From JACCTU01 sp963737405 (GTDB lineage Bacteria > Actinomycetota > Thermoleophilia > Gaiellales > Gaiellaceae), in NCBI GenBank assembly GCA_963737405.1, contig CAVTSL010000009.1, positions 124,001-188,000 of the forward strand: a stretch of 64,000 nucleotides of DNA, in the 5' to 3' direction. Shown piece after piece: positions 9,159 through 18,356 of this stretch (positions are counted from its first letter, which is position 1; the number at the start of each line of letters is the position of its first letter). Below the pieces are notes generated by a model. The model saw nothing but the letters and a program-made list of their open reading frames with translations, did no database searches and was not told the DNA's origin. Position numbers and translations under genes: made by a program.

Positions 9159-9664
9159 GCTCGTATTCTCTCGATCTCGTCGACCGCCGACTCGATGTGC
9201 GCGAGCGGCGGGCCGGGCGCCCGTCGGTCGGGCGGCGGCTGACGCTCCGGGTCGACGATCGCCCAGAGCTCGGGCGAGAGGACCGGCTCGGCGTCCTCGA
9301 GCTGCAACCCGTAGCGGCGCCAGACCGCCGCGTCGGTCGCGGCGACGAGCGTCGGCCGGAGCCGGAAGTGGAAGTCGGCGACGTTCTCGACCGAGAGTGC
9401 GACCTGCCGCTCGAGCCGCTCGAGCTCCTCCGGGCGCCCGTGATGGACCGGCCGCGTGCGGAGCGCGGCCGCGAAGGCCGACTTCGTCCGCCGCGCGACG
9501 AACGCGGTCGCCGCGCTGAGCGTCGCGATCGCGAGCCCGCCGACGACGAGCGCGTAGATCCGGAGCACGAGCTCGCGGTCGACCGGGGCGAGCATCAGCA
9601 CGAGCCCGACCGCCGCCGTGGCGAGCGCCGCGAGCGGAACCCAGCGGAGGAGGACGTGCCTCAC
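9155..9664 (-). CDS. Membrane protein of the MoxR operon (unknown family)
   Basis: 169 residues from a GTG overlapping the DUF4129 stop. Two membrane helices near the start (PLAALATAAVGLVLMLA and YALVVGGLAIATLSAATAFV) form a hairpin, followed by about 100 soluble residues with LERLERQVALSVENVADFHF and RPTLVAATDAAVWRRYGLQL. This small two-helix protein between DUF4129 and MoxR genes is common in actinobacteria, but I know no function for it. Its stop overlaps the MoxR start. Confidence 0.7.
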   Translation of the reverse strand: MRHVLLRWVPLAALATAAVGLVLMLAPVDRELVLRIYALVVGGLAIATLSAATAFVARRTKSAFAAALRTRPVHHGRPEELERLERQVALSVENVADFHFRLRPTLVAATDAAVWRRYGLQLEDAEPVLSPELWAIVDPERQPPPDRRAPGPPLAHIESAVDEIERIRA

Positions 9665-10476
9665 GCCGCCTGCCTCAGGTCGTCGCGCACCGCTTCGAGC
9701 GAAGCGACGGCCTCGGCGCGCATCGCCGCGTCGATCTCGTGCCGGCTGAAGCGCGCGCGCTCGAACAGCTCGGTCAGCGCGTGCGCGGCCTCGGCCCGCA
9801 CGTCGAGCTCGCGCAGCACGCGCGCGAGGTACTCGAGCGGCGCCTCGTGCGGCTCGCGCGCGTGGCCGTGAGCGGCGAGCACGTTCTCCATGCGGACGTA
9901 CGCCTGGATGACGGCGCGCCTCGGATCGGGGTCGAGCTCGAGCTCCTCGAGCGTCTCGTTCAGCACCTCCTCGAGCTCCTCGGCGGCCGTGTGCTCGCGC
10001 CGCGGCGGCCGCCGGCGCCGCTCGTACAGCACGATGCCGACGACCCCCGCACCGGCGAGGATCGCGACCCACCACTGGAACTCGGGCCCCGGCGCGCTGT
10101 CGAAGCCCTTCGGGCTGTCGGGCGGCGTGCCGGGCATCCCGGCCTCTCCGCGCTGCTCCGTCTGCCGGTCCCGGAACGGGTTGGCGCCCGAGTACGTGAA
10201 GTAGAACGCGAGCGCACCCATCAGGAAGAGGAAGCTGACGACGCCCATGCCGCGGGGCCGCTCGACCTTGACGCCCCCGCCCGGTCCGGTCATCGCCCAC
10301 ACGACGAGCGCGAACATGCCGAGGATGAGCAGGACCGCGAACGTGAACGCGTAGTCCACGAACGCGCCGGGCACCGTCCTGTCCTCGAGGCCGCCGCCCC
10401 ACTCGTTGCCGCTGCTGCCCGCGGCGACGAGCGCGAGAAGCCCGAGGAGCGAAAGTCCGATCAACGCGGTCCGCAT
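9661..10476 (-). CDS. DUF4129 domain membrane protein
   Basis: 271 residues. A signal-like first helix (LIGLSLLGLLALVAAGSS), two more helices (FTFAVLLILGMFALVVWAM and VVSFLFLMGALAFYFTYSG), a fourth at WWVAILAGAGVVGIVLYERR, then the cytoplasmic DUF4129 domain: PRRAVIQAYVRMENVLAAHG, APLEYLARVLRELDV and ARFSRHEID. DUF4129 is typical of operons with MoxR and DUF58. It is the first gene of the minus-strand operon and is divergent from the antiporter gene with only 67 bases between starts, so both promoters must share that gap. Confidence 0.85.
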   Translation of the reverse strand: MRTALIGLSLLGLLALVAAGSSGNEWGGGLEDRTVPGAFVDYAFTFAVLLILGMFALVVWAMTGPGGGVKVERPRGMGVVSFLFLMGALAFYFTYSGANPFRDRQTEQRGEAGMPGTPPDSPKGFDSAPGPEFQWWVAILAGAGVVGIVLYERRRRPPRREHTAAEELEEVLNETLEELELDPDPRRAVIQAYVRMENVLAAHGHAREPHEAPLEYLARVLRELDVRAEAAHALTELFERARFSRHEIDAAMRAEAVASLEAVRDDLRQAA

Positions 10477-10543
10477 CGCACCTATCTAAGACGACCGCGG
10501 CGGCCGTTTAGCCGTTTTCGGGCAACCCGATACGCTCGGACCC

Positions 10544-12016
10544 GTGAGCATCCTCGACGCGCTGAACACCGACGTCCTCGTCGTGGCGCTTGCGATGTTC
10601 CTCGCGATCGCGGCGTTCAAGGCGACGCAGTGGCTGCCGGTGCCGGCTCCCGCGCTGCTCCTGATCGCCGCCGCGGTCGCGTCCGACCTCTGGCCGTCGC
10701 TCGGGATCGACATCGTGACCGTCGAGCGAATCGGCGTCGTCGCGCTGATCGTGATCCTGCTCGACGGCGGCATGCACGTCGGCTGGCGGCGCTTCCGCGC
10801 GTCCGCGTACCCGATCGCGACGCTCGGGATCCTCGGCACCTTCCTCACGGCCGCGATCGTCGCGTTCGCCGCGCACTACCTGCTCGACTTCAGCTGGGTC
10901 ACGGCGTGGCTCGTCGGCGCGGCGATCGCACCGACCGACCCGGCCGTGATGTTCTCCGTCCTCGGCAACAAGGAGATCGGCGGGCGGAGCGGCACGATCC
11001 TCGAGGGCGAGTCCGGCGCGAACGACCCGGTCGGCATCGCGCTGATGATCGGGATCCTCGAGTACGCGACGTCCGAGGAGGGCTCCCTCTGGCTGATCGC
11101 GCGCGAGCTGCTGCTCGAGATGTCGGTCGGGCTCGTCGTCGGTCTCGTGGGCGGGCGGCTCTTGATCCCGCTCATGCAGCGGGTGTCGCTGCCGCGCGAG
11201 GGGCTCTACTCGATCCGCGTGCTCGTCGCGGGCGGGATCGTCTACGGCGTCGCGGCGGAGCTGCACGGCTCGGGCTTCCTCGCCGTCTTCATCCTCGGGA
11301 TGCTGATCGGCGACGTGCACGCCCCGTACAAGACCGAGATCGAGCGCTTCCACACCTCGCTCGCGACGCTCGCCGAGATCGCGGTGTTCGTGGCCCTCGG
11401 CCTCGCGATCGTCGGGCCGAGCGACATCTGGGGCGACATTCCCGAAGGCGTCGTGCTGGCGCTCGTCGTCGCGCTCGTCGCGCGGCCGATCGCGGTCTTC
11501 CTGCTGCTGCAGCGAGTGCGCCTCCGCCGGAACGAGAAGCTCTTCATCGCGTGGGGCGGCCTGAAGGGCGCCGTGCCGATTCTCCTCGCGGCGATCGCGC
11601 TCGTCGCCGACGTCGAGGACTCGCTCTCGATCTACAACATCGTGTTCGTCGTCGTCCTGCTGTCGGTGCTCGTCCAGGGCGCGACGATCCCGTACGTCGC
11701 GAAGCGGCTCGGCGTCCCGATGCGGATGGTCGAGCCCGAGCCGTGGGACGTCTCGATCCGGCTCCGCGAGCCCGGCCAGGTGCAGCGCTACACGGTCGGC
11801 CCGCGCTCGCGTGTCGTCGGCAGCGCGATCCGAGACCTGCCGCTCGGCGAGCGCGCCTGGGTCTCGTTCGTCGTGCAGGACGGGCAGGCGCTGCAGGCGC
11901 GCGGCTCGCACGTGTTCCGCGTCGGCGACGAGGTGCACCTGCTCGGGGAGCCCGAGGACGAGCACGTCCTGAAGCGTCTCTTCGAAGGCCCGCCCGCGGT
12001 CGCGGAGCACGTGTGA
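10544..12016 (+). CDS. Monovalent cation/proton antiporter, CPA1/NhaP2 (CvrA) type
   Basis: 490 residues from a GTG. About 12 membrane helices occupy residues 1-390. The ion-binding region reads GAAIAPTDPAVMFSVLGNK and GTILEGESGANDPVGIALMI, the two conserved Asp blocks of the family. FIAWGGLKGAVPILLAA is the second half of the transport core. Residues 400-490 form a TrkA-C-like domain (GSAIRDLPLGERAWVSFVVQ and GDEVHLLGEPEDEHVLKRLF), as in K+/H+ antiporters CvrA/NhaP2, probably sensing a nucleotide or ion. Whether Na+ or K+ is carried cannot be told from sequence. Confidence 0.88.
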   Translation: MSILDALNTDVLVVALAMFLAIAAFKATQWLPVPAPALLLIAAAVASDLWPSLGIDIVTVERIGVVALIVILLDGGMHVGWRRFRASAYPIATLGILGTFLTAAIVAFAAHYLLDFSWVTAWLVGAAIAPTDPAVMFSVLGNKEIGGRSGTILEGESGANDPVGIALMIGILEYATSEEGSLWLIARELLLEMSVGLVVGLVGGRLLIPLMQRVSLPREGLYSIRVLVAGGIVYGVAAELHGSGFLAVFILGMLIGDVHAPYKTEIERFHTSLATLAEIAVFVALGLAIVGPSDIWGDIPEGVVLALVVALVARPIAVFLLLQRVRLRRNEKLFIAWGGLKGAVPILLAAIALVADVEDSLSIYNIVFVVVLLSVLVQGATIPYVAKRLGVPMRMVEPEPWDVSIRLREPGQVQRYTVGPRSRVVGSAIRDLPLGERAWVSFVVQDGQALQARGSHVFRVGDEVHLLGEPEDEHVLKRLFEGPPAVAEHV

Positions 12017-12063
12017 CGACCCCGCAGACGCCGTCGCGGTGAGGTCTAGAATCGGCGCGCTGT

Positions 12064-13299
12064 TTGCGGACTCGACCGTGGGAAGGTGAGGCAGAGCTGG
12101 CCAAGATTCTCTGTGTCCTGTACGACGATCCGGTCGACGGGTATCCGGACTCGTACGCGCGGGATGCGATTCCCACGATCGAGCGCTACTACGACGGTCA
12201 GACCACGCCGTCCCCCGAGCGGATCGACTTCCGGCCGGGCGAGCTCCTGGGCAGCGTCTCGGGGGAGCTCGGGCTGCGGCCGTTCCTCGAGGAGCGCGGC
12301 CATACCTTCGTCGTGACCTCCGACAAGGACGGGCCTGACTCCGTCTTCGAACGTGAGCTCCCGGACGCCGAGATCGTCATCTCCCAGCCGTTCTGGCCTG
12401 CGTACCTGACGGCCGAGAGGATTGCGAACGCGCCCGAGCTGAAGCTGGCCGTCACGGCGGGAATCGGCTCCGACCATGTCGATCTCCAGGCCGCGATCGA
12501 GCACGGGATCACCGTCACCGAAGTCACCTACTCCAACAGCATCAGCGTCTCGGAGCACGTGGTGATGATGATCCTCGGGCTGGTGCGCAACTACATCCCG
12601 TCGTATCAGTGGGTCGTCGACGGCGGCTGGAACATCGCCGACTGCGTCGAGAGGTCGTACGACCTCGAGGGAATGCAGGTCGGGACGGTCGCGGCCGGGC
12701 GGATCGGTTCGGCGGTGCTCAGACGGTTGAAGCCCTTCGAGGTGGGACTGCACTACACGGACCGGCACCGACTTCCGGAGGACGTCGAGCGTGAGCTCGG
12801 CGTGACGTTCCATCCGGACGTCGAGTCGCTGGTGGAAGTCTGTGACGTCGTCACGATCAACGCGCCGCTGCATCCCGAGACCGAGCACATGTTCGACGAT
12901 GCGCTGATCGCGAAGATGAAGCGCGGCGCGTACATCGTCAACACGGCGCGGGGCAAGATCTGCGACCGCGATGCGATTGCGCGGGCGCTCGAGAGCGGCC
13001 AGCTCGCCGGGTACGCCGGAGACGTGTGGTTCCCGCAGCCGGCGCCGAAGGACCATCCCTGGCGCTCGATGCCCCACCACGGGATGACGCCGCACGTGTC
13101 GGGGTCGTCGCTGTCCGCGCAAGCGCGCTACGCCGCCGGAACGCGCGAGATCCTCGAGTGCTGGTTCGACGGACGCCCGATTCGCGAGGAGTACCTCATC
13201 GTCGATCGCGGCTCGCTTGCCGGCGCGGGCGCTCACTCGTACAGCGCCGGCGACGCCACCGGCGGCTCGGGCGAAGCCGCCCGCTTCAAGGATCGCTAG
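12064..13299 (+). CDS. NAD-dependent formate dehydrogenase (D-2-hydroxyacid dehydrogenase family)
   Basis: Up to 411 residues. It closely resembles metal-free bacterial formate dehydrogenases, which oxidise formate to CO2 with NAD+. Seen are AKILCVLYDDPVDGYPDSYA at the N-terminus, the NAD-binding loop GMQVGTVAAGRIGSAVLRRL, the substrate Arg in NTARGKICDRDAIARALES, and the catalytic His in MTPHVSGSSLSAQARYAAGT. The 5' limit given is a TTG. A CTG at 12097 preceded by AAGGTGAGG gives LAKILCVLYDDP, which lines up exactly with the usual MAKVLCVLYDDP start, so CTG may be the real start. TAGAAT at 12047-12052 is the likely -10. It shares a CTAG end with the convergent NHL gene. Confidence 0.92.
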   Translation: MRTRPWEGEAELAKILCVLYDDPVDGYPDSYARDAIPTIERYYDGQTTPSPERIDFRPGELLGSVSGELGLRPFLEERGHTFVVTSDKDGPDSVFERELPDAEIVISQPFWPAYLTAERIANAPELKLAVTAGIGSDHVDLQAAIEHGITVTEVTYSNSISVSEHVVMMILGLVRNYIPSYQWVVDGGWNIADCVERSYDLEGMQVGTVAAGRIGSAVLRRLKPFEVGLHYTDRHRLPEDVERELGVTFHPDVESLVEVCDVVTINAPLHPETEHMFDDALIAKMKRGAYIVNTARGKICDRDAIARALESGQLAGYAGDVWFPQPAPKDHPWRSMPHHGMTPHVSGSSLSAQARYAAGTREILECWFDGRPIREEYLIVDRGSLAGAGAHSYSAGDATGGSGEAARFKDR

Positions 13300-14215
13300 G
13301 AGCGCGGAACGAAGACGGTGACGCGACCCTGCGGCGTCACCTTCATCACGCGCCGCTGGTCGAGCTGCGACACGTACGCGTTGCCGTTGTAGTCGACGGT
13401 GACGGCGAACGCCGACGCGACGGGGGCCATCAGCTCGGGCGTTCCGCCCTCCGGCGCGACGCGGTACACGCCGCGGCCCGCGTCGGCGACGTAGACGACG
13501 TCGCCCGGACCGCCGACGACGTCGACCGGCGCCGAGAAGCCCGACGCGAGCGTCGTGATCTTCCCGTTGCCGTCGACCCTCCGCACGGCGCCGTTGTGCG
13601 AGTCGGCGACGATCAGCACCTTGTCGCGGCGCCACATGACGTCGTGCGGATGGCCGAGCAGGGCGGCCGTCGCGGCGCCGCCGTCGCCTTCGTAGCCGGT
13701 GCCGCCGTTCCCGCGACGGAGCCGATCGTGCCGGCAGAGGAGACGACGCGGATCCAGTTGTCGTACTCGGCGATCGCGATCTCCTCGTCGTGGTCGACGT
13801 CGATCCCGCCCGCGCCCGCAAGCTGCGCCGCGGTGGCTGGCCCGCCGTCGCCCGTGTGGCCTCGCGTCCCCGTGCCGGCGACGACGACCTTCCGCCCGCC
13901 GTCGATCCGGTACACGCGGTCGCCCGAGCTGACGTAGAGCCTGTTCATGTCGTCGTAGCCGAGCCCGACGATCGCCTCCGGGAAGCCGGACGCGAGGACA
14001 CGCCGCGCCTTCGTCCGAAGGTCGACGCGCACGACCCGCTTCAGCCGGCGGTCGCCGACGACGATCGCGCGTCCGTCCGTCGTGAGCGTGAGCGCGCCGG
14101 GCTCGGCGATGCGAGGCGGCTTCGGCTTCTTGCGGGCCGCGGACGAGTCCGAGCACGCGGCGGCCACGAGCCCGCCGGCGCCGAGGACGAGGAGGACGAT
14201 CGCGAACTTGCGCAC
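13296..14215 (-). CDS. NHL-repeat lipoprotein (one frameshift)
   Basis: Starts at a GTG: VRKFAIVLLVLGAGGLVAAA followed by CS, a lipoprotein signal with lipobox-like VAAAC. NHL/beta-propeller repeats follow, such as LTTDGRAIVVGDRRLKRVVR, VGLGYDDMNRLYVSSGDRVY and GHTGDGGPATAAQLAGAGG. At about 13711 the frame breaks after SAGTIGSVAG; the other frame continues NGGTGYEGDGGAATAALLGH and runs to the stop at 13296. A missing G in a GGG run accounts for this. Total about 306 residues, forming a six-bladed propeller outside the cell. Ligand unknown. Paralogue of the next gene. Confidence 0.75.
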
Positions 14216-14247
14216 TCGCCGCCCGTACACCGGTGCGGGCTTGCCGG

Positions 14248-15027
14248 TTACGGCGACCCCACGATCGTTCGAACGGCGCCCGTCGCGGGATTGACGGCGC
14301 GCACGCGCGGCAGCAGCCGCTCCGTGACGTAGATCGTCCCGTTGCGCCCGACCGCGATCCCGTTCGGCGAAATGAGCCGTGCGACGGTCGTGACCTCCCC
14401 GCCGGCGACGCGCGCGATCCTGTTGCCGCCGGCGTCGGCGACGTAGAGCGCACCGTCGGGCCCGCGGTCGACGTCGACCGGGATCTGGAAGCCCGTCGCG
14501 TGCGTGCGCACGCCACCGCTCGCAACGTCGATCGCGACCAGCCGGTGGTTGAACGTGTCGCAGACGTAGAGCGTCCCGCCGTCGACGACGAGCCCGTGCG
14601 GCTGGTTCAGCCCGGTGTCGACGAGCGTCGTGATCCGCCGAGTCGCGCGGTCGAGCCGCCGGACCCGCCCACCGAGCTCGGAGAAGTAGACGTTCCCCTG
14701 CGCGTCGAACGCGAGCGCCGTGATCTGGGCGAGGCCGGACGCGAGCGTCGTCACCCGACCGCGCGCGTCGACCCGCCGGATGCGCGTCTCGTTGCTCGCG
14801 ACCGCGAACCCTCCGCGCGGGTCGATCGCAACCTCGACCGGGAACCTGATCGTCGCGACCGCGGAGAGGCGCTTCCCGCGAAGCCGCAGGACGCGGTTCG
14901 AGATGTCGCCGACGAGGAGCGAGCCGTCGCGCGCGACTGCGACGTCCGTCGTGCCGCGCAGCTTCGGCTTCGCGGGCGCAGCACCGGCGACGAGCGAGAC
15001 CACGGCGAGGAGCGCGAGTGCCTTCAT
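14248..15027 (-). CDS. Secreted NHL-repeat/SMP-30-like beta-propeller protein
   Basis: 259 residues from the ATG at 15027: MKALALLAVVSLVAGAAPAK, a signal peptide. About six NHL blades follow, each with the pattern of LAFDAQGNVYFSELGGRVRR, GLVVDGGTLYVCDTFNHRLV and GPDGALYVADAGGNRIARV. As sequenced, the frame is continuous with the upstream anti-sigma gene, so a gene caller would report one 508-residue fusion. The ATGA overlap in the alternate frame argues for two genes. Together with 13296-14215 it forms a pair of secreted propellers downstream of a sigma/anti-sigma pair. Confidence 0.72.
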   Translation of the reverse strand: MKALALLAVVSLVAGAAPAKPKLRGTTDVAVARDGSLLVGDISNRVLRLRGKRLSAVATIRFPVEVAIDPRGGFAVASNETRIRRVDARGRVTTLASGLAQITALAFDAQGNVYFSELGGRVRRLDRATRRITTLVDTGLNQPHGLVVDGGTLYVCDTFNHRLVAIDVASGGVRTHATGFQIPVDVDRGPDGALYVADAGGNRIARVAGGEVTTVARLISPNGIAVGRNGTIYVTERLLPRVRAVNPATGAVRTIVGSP

Positions 15028-15774
15028 CGTTCCTCGAGCGACTCCGCGAGGTCGATCGCGCTTCTGCTTCTGCACGTCGGCCTCGAGCCGGTAGATCACG
15101 TCGCCGTCGCGCCAGGCGAGGACGTTCCCGGCGAGGTAGCCGCGCTGCGCCCAGTGGTTCGCGCCGGTCCCGGAGTCCTCGGGCGCGAGGAAGAAGACGG
15201 AGTGGTCGCCGCCGGAGATCCAGAGTCCGGGCGAGCCGTCGACGACTGCGTTCTCGGCCGTCGTGTTGGAGAAGAGCGTCTTGTAGAAGAGGTCGGGCCC
15301 GCCGGTCTTCCACTGGCTGAAGACGAGCTTCGCGCGCCGGTCGTCGCCGCCGTAGATCGCGGTCACCATGTCGCCCGGCGGGTACTGGAGCCAGTACACG
15401 TGGTCGGGGTCGCCGAGGCCCTTCGGCAGGCGGAGCGGCCGGCCGAAGTGCGCCGCGGCCTCCTCGAGCGGCATCTCGATCCCGTAGTACGGCGCCTCGA
15501 CGTACCCGGCCTCCGGAAGCGAGATCCGACGCTCGATGTGGATGCCGGGGACCCGGTCGAGCAGGTCGACGACGCCGCTCCGCGCACCGGGCGACAGCGC
15601 GAGGACCGCACCGGCGACGGCTGCGAGCGCGACGGCGAACGCCACCGCGATCCGCACGCGGCGGTGCGGCCGGCGCTCGGTCAGCCGCGCCCGCGCAGCG
15701 CCTGCGAGGTCCGGTGTCTCCGGGAACGGGTAGTGCGCGGCCGCCGCCTCGAGGCGGACCTCGAGCTCATGCAT
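15024..15774 (-). CDS. Membrane anti-sigma factor-like protein (probable frameshift near its end)
   Basis: Begins MHELEVRLEAAAAHYPFPETP, overlapping the sigma stop by eight bases. One membrane helix at about residues 41-60 (IAVAFAVALAAVAGAVLALS), then an extracytoplasmic domain with HIERRISLPEAGYVEAPYYG, LPKGLGDPDHVYWLQYPPGD and SPGLWISGGDHSVFFLAPED, resembling DUF4367-type sensor domains of anti-sigma factors. In the current frame it runs on into the NHL gene. One base off, the same DNA reads AIDLAESLEER and a TGA that overlaps the NHL ATG as ATGA; this is the usual C-terminus (IRIAESL) for such proteins. The indel is at about 15062-15070, in an AGAAGCAGAAGC repeat. Confidence 0.7.
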
Positions 15775-16363
15775 CGACCGTCACCCCCAGCTCCTCGCGC
15801 AGGTGCTCGAGCGCGCGGAAGACGCGCATCTTGACGGCGCCGCGGCGCACGCCGAGCGCGGCCGCGGTCTCCTCGTCGGTGAGCCCGATGAAGTAGCGCG
15901 CGACGATCGCCGTCCGCTCCTCCTCCTTCAGCCGCGCGAGCGCGGCGAAGAGCTCGTCGCGGCGCTCGGCGTCGACGAGCTCCGCCTCGGGCGACCGGGC
16001 CGGATCGCCCGAGGCAGCCTCGTCCGCAGCGCGGTTGAGGAGGTGCGCACGTCGGCCGAGCGTCCGGCGGCGGTTCCGGGCCTCGTTCGCGACGATCCGG
16101 AGCAGCCACGGACGAAAGGGCGAGCCGGTGCGGAAGCGCGGCAGGGCGTTGTACGCCTTGACGAAAGCCTCCTGCGTCACCTCCTCCGCGTCGGCGGCCG
16201 AGCCGACGATCGCGTAGGCGGTGCGAAAGGCGACGTGCTCGTGCATGCGAAGGAGCGCCTCGTAGGCATCTGCGTCGCCGCGCTTCGCGCGCACGACGGT
16301 GTCGGTCTCCGGCGGCCGGCCCACCACCGGACCGTCATACACCGCGCAGGCGTCGGCGGTCAC
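15767..16363 (-). CDS. ECF sigma factor
   Basis: 198 residues from a GTG that overlaps the metalloprotease stop (GTGA). Region 2 is DAYEALLRMHEHVAFRTAYA, then GSAADAEEVTQEAFVKAYNA and FRPWLLRIVANEARNRRRTL. Region 4 is LKEEERTAIVARYFIGLTDE followed by ETAAALGVRRGAVKMRVFRA. Both domains are complete. It is followed by its membrane anti-sigma partner. Because the metalloprotease gene comes immediately before it and is coupled, protease and sigma factor may be in one regulon. Confidence 0.9.
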   Translation of the reverse strand: MTADACAVYDGPVVGRPPETDTVVRAKRGDADAYEALLRMHEHVAFRTAYAIVGSAADAEEVTQEAFVKAYNALPRFRTGSPFRPWLLRIVANEARNRRRTLGRRAHLLNRAADEAASGDPARSPEAELVDAERRDELFAALARLKEEERTAIVARYFIGLTDEETAAALGVRRGAVKMRVFRALEHLREELGVTVDA

Positions 16364-17506
16364 CGGCTGCGGTTTCCGGCCCGGTCGACCGCCACGACGC
16401 GCACCGGTCCGGGGCCCGGCCTGCGGGCCGTCGTCTGGGCGTCGACGAGCGTCCTCCCGGCGAGCTGCGTCGCGGGGACGACTCGCACGCGTCCGCCCGC
16501 GCGAACCTCGTAGTGGTCGACGCCGCTGCCGCGGTCGACCGCGCGCGTCCCACTCGACGGTCGAGCCCCGCACGCGGACGCGAGGCCGGGAAGGCCGTGT
16601 CCTGTCGAGCCAGCGGAACGCGACGGTGGCGCGGTTCCCGTCCCGAGCCGCGACCCGCGCCTCGAGCAGGCCGGCGACGCGGAACGTCCCGGCAACCGGT
16701 CCGAGCAGCACGTCACGTCCCGCGAAGCGCCCCCCGAAGCCGCTGTCCAGCCCGTTCGCGCCGGCGTAGGCGAGGACGCCGTGCGCCGGCCGGTACTCGA
16801 ACCAGTACTCCGCGCGCGCCGTCGTGACGACGAGGGCCTGGGCGCCGGTCGACGGCCGTTCGAGCGCGTCGATCGCGTACGTCCCGCTCCGTCCCGCGCG
16901 CGACACGCGCTCGAGCCAGCCGAAGACCCACTTCTCCCACGCCGAGTAGTCCTCCTGGCCGTGGCCCATCACGGTGTACGGGTTCGCGTAGTTCTCGGGC
17001 GCGCCGCCCGTCATCGCCGGACCTTCCTCGGGCAGTCCGTACGTGTGGCCGAGCTCGTGGGCGAGCGTCGTCCACGGGAAGACCCAGTTGATCCAGATCA
17101 CGCGGCCGAAGTAGCTCCCGCCCCAGCGGCACGCCTCGATCCGCGGGAAGACGAACACCGTGTGCGAGTAGCGGCCGAGGTCGTAGCCGGAGCGCTGCGC
17201 GACCTCCGTCGTGAACGCGTTCAGCTGCCCGTAGTCGCAGGTCCGCGGCTCCTCGTTCCAGACGTGCAGCCACGGCGTCGTGTCGTGACTGAGCCACGTC
17301 CTGCCGTACGAGGCGGCGCGGACGTGCGCCGAGGCGCGCTCGACGGACGCCGCGATCGTCGCGTCGGAGAGGTCGGCCGTCTCCGGCCCCCACGTCAGGC
17401 GCAGGACGAGGAGCCGCTGCTCACCCGCCGGGGCGACTGCACGCCCCGGCGCGGCGAGCAACAGCAGCAGCGCGAGGAGGCAGAGGGGGAAGAGCGTCCG
17501 CGCCAC
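16360..17506 (-). CDS. Secreted zinc metalloprotease with C-terminal Fn3-like domain (one frameshift)
   Basis: About 380 residues from a GTG: VARTLFPLCLLALLLLLAAP is a signal peptide. The zinc site is TLAHELGHTYGLPEEGP (HExxHxxG), and NYANPYTVMGHGQEDYSAW carries the Met-turn, so it is a metzincin related to M6/gametolysin-type peptidases. At about 16545 the frame breaks after VRGSTVEWDA; the other frame continues VDRGSGVDHYEVRAGGRVRV and ends VRVVAVDRAGNRSR, a fibronectin-III-like domain. Exported; substrate unknown. Its stop overlaps the sigma gene start by four bases. Confidence 0.78.
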
Positions 17507-17547
17507 CTCGTGGAATACACCGCGGGGCGCTGACCGGTCACCCGCCG

Positions 17548-18356
17548 CTAGTCGATCGTCAGCACGTTGCTGAACGCCCCGACGTAGCACGGCCGGGCCT
17601 GCGGGAGCGTGAGCTCGGCGCGCATCTGCGAGCCGCGGGGGACCGAGGGCCGGAGCCGGGCGGTGTACGTCCTGCCGTAGGGCGTCTCCTCTTCTTTCAG
17701 GCCCACCTGCCGGACGACGCGCCAGCGGCCCTGGACGAGCCGCTCGAAGGTGATCTTGCGCCCTGGAGCGAGGCTGCCGCGGGGACGAGCGCCTCGAGCG
17801 CACCGCGGGCGCGGTAGCGCAGGATCACGGCCGGCCTGACCGCGACGTCACGGACGCGCTGCGCGCGCCGCGCCAGACAGCCCGGTACGTCGTGCGCATC
17901 GAACGCGAAGACGAAGTCGCCGAACGCCGTGCTGTCCGTCGGCGCAGCGCTCCAGTTCCCGCGCTCGTCCGTCTCGACGAGCTTGAGGTAGCGCCAGCCG
18001 CGTCCGCACGGATTCTCCTCGACGCGCACACGCTCGCCGCGCTGCCGCACGACGATCGAGCCGGTGATCGTGATGCTGAGCCCGGTGCTCGCGACCTTCG
18101 GCTGGGCGTCGATCGTCACCGCCGGGGCCGTCGGCGCCGCGAGCGCAGGCTCGGTCGGCGGGAAGACCCACCGCCCGATGACGATCCCGACGAAGGTCGC
18201 CGCGACGAGCGCGAGCGTCACCGCGCCGGCGATGCCCGCACGAAGGCGCGGGAGGAGCGAGAGGACGCGACGCTCGACGCGCCTCGTCAGGTCGTCGTCC
18301 GGCAGCGGGAAGCGCCCCGGAACGTCGCGCAGGCGGCGCTCGAGGTCGTCAGACAC
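17548..18356 (-). CDS. Membrane protein paired with ECF sigma, probable anti-sigma (one frameshift)
   Basis: Starts at GTG (VSDDLERRLRDVPGRFPLPD), overlapping the sigma stop by eight bases. Cytoplasmic residues 1-35, one helix at about 38-58 (GIAGAVTLALVAATFVGIVI), and a beta-rich outer domain with GLSITITGSIVVRQRGERVR, VEENPCGRGWRYLKLVETDE and GDFVFAFDAHDVPGCLARRA. At about 17761 the frame breaks; the alternate frame reads KITFERLVQGRWRVVRQVGL, then ARPCYVGAFSNVLTID and stops at 17548. The outer domain resembles the secreted protein at 18910-19539. Role as anti-sigma is inferred from position and topology. Confidence 0.65.

Noticed and set aside
10508..12010. A 500-residue minus-strand frame opposite the antiporter
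   Set aside because: The sequence is almost only Arg, Asp, Glu, His and Ala, typical of antisense frames in GC-rich DNA.
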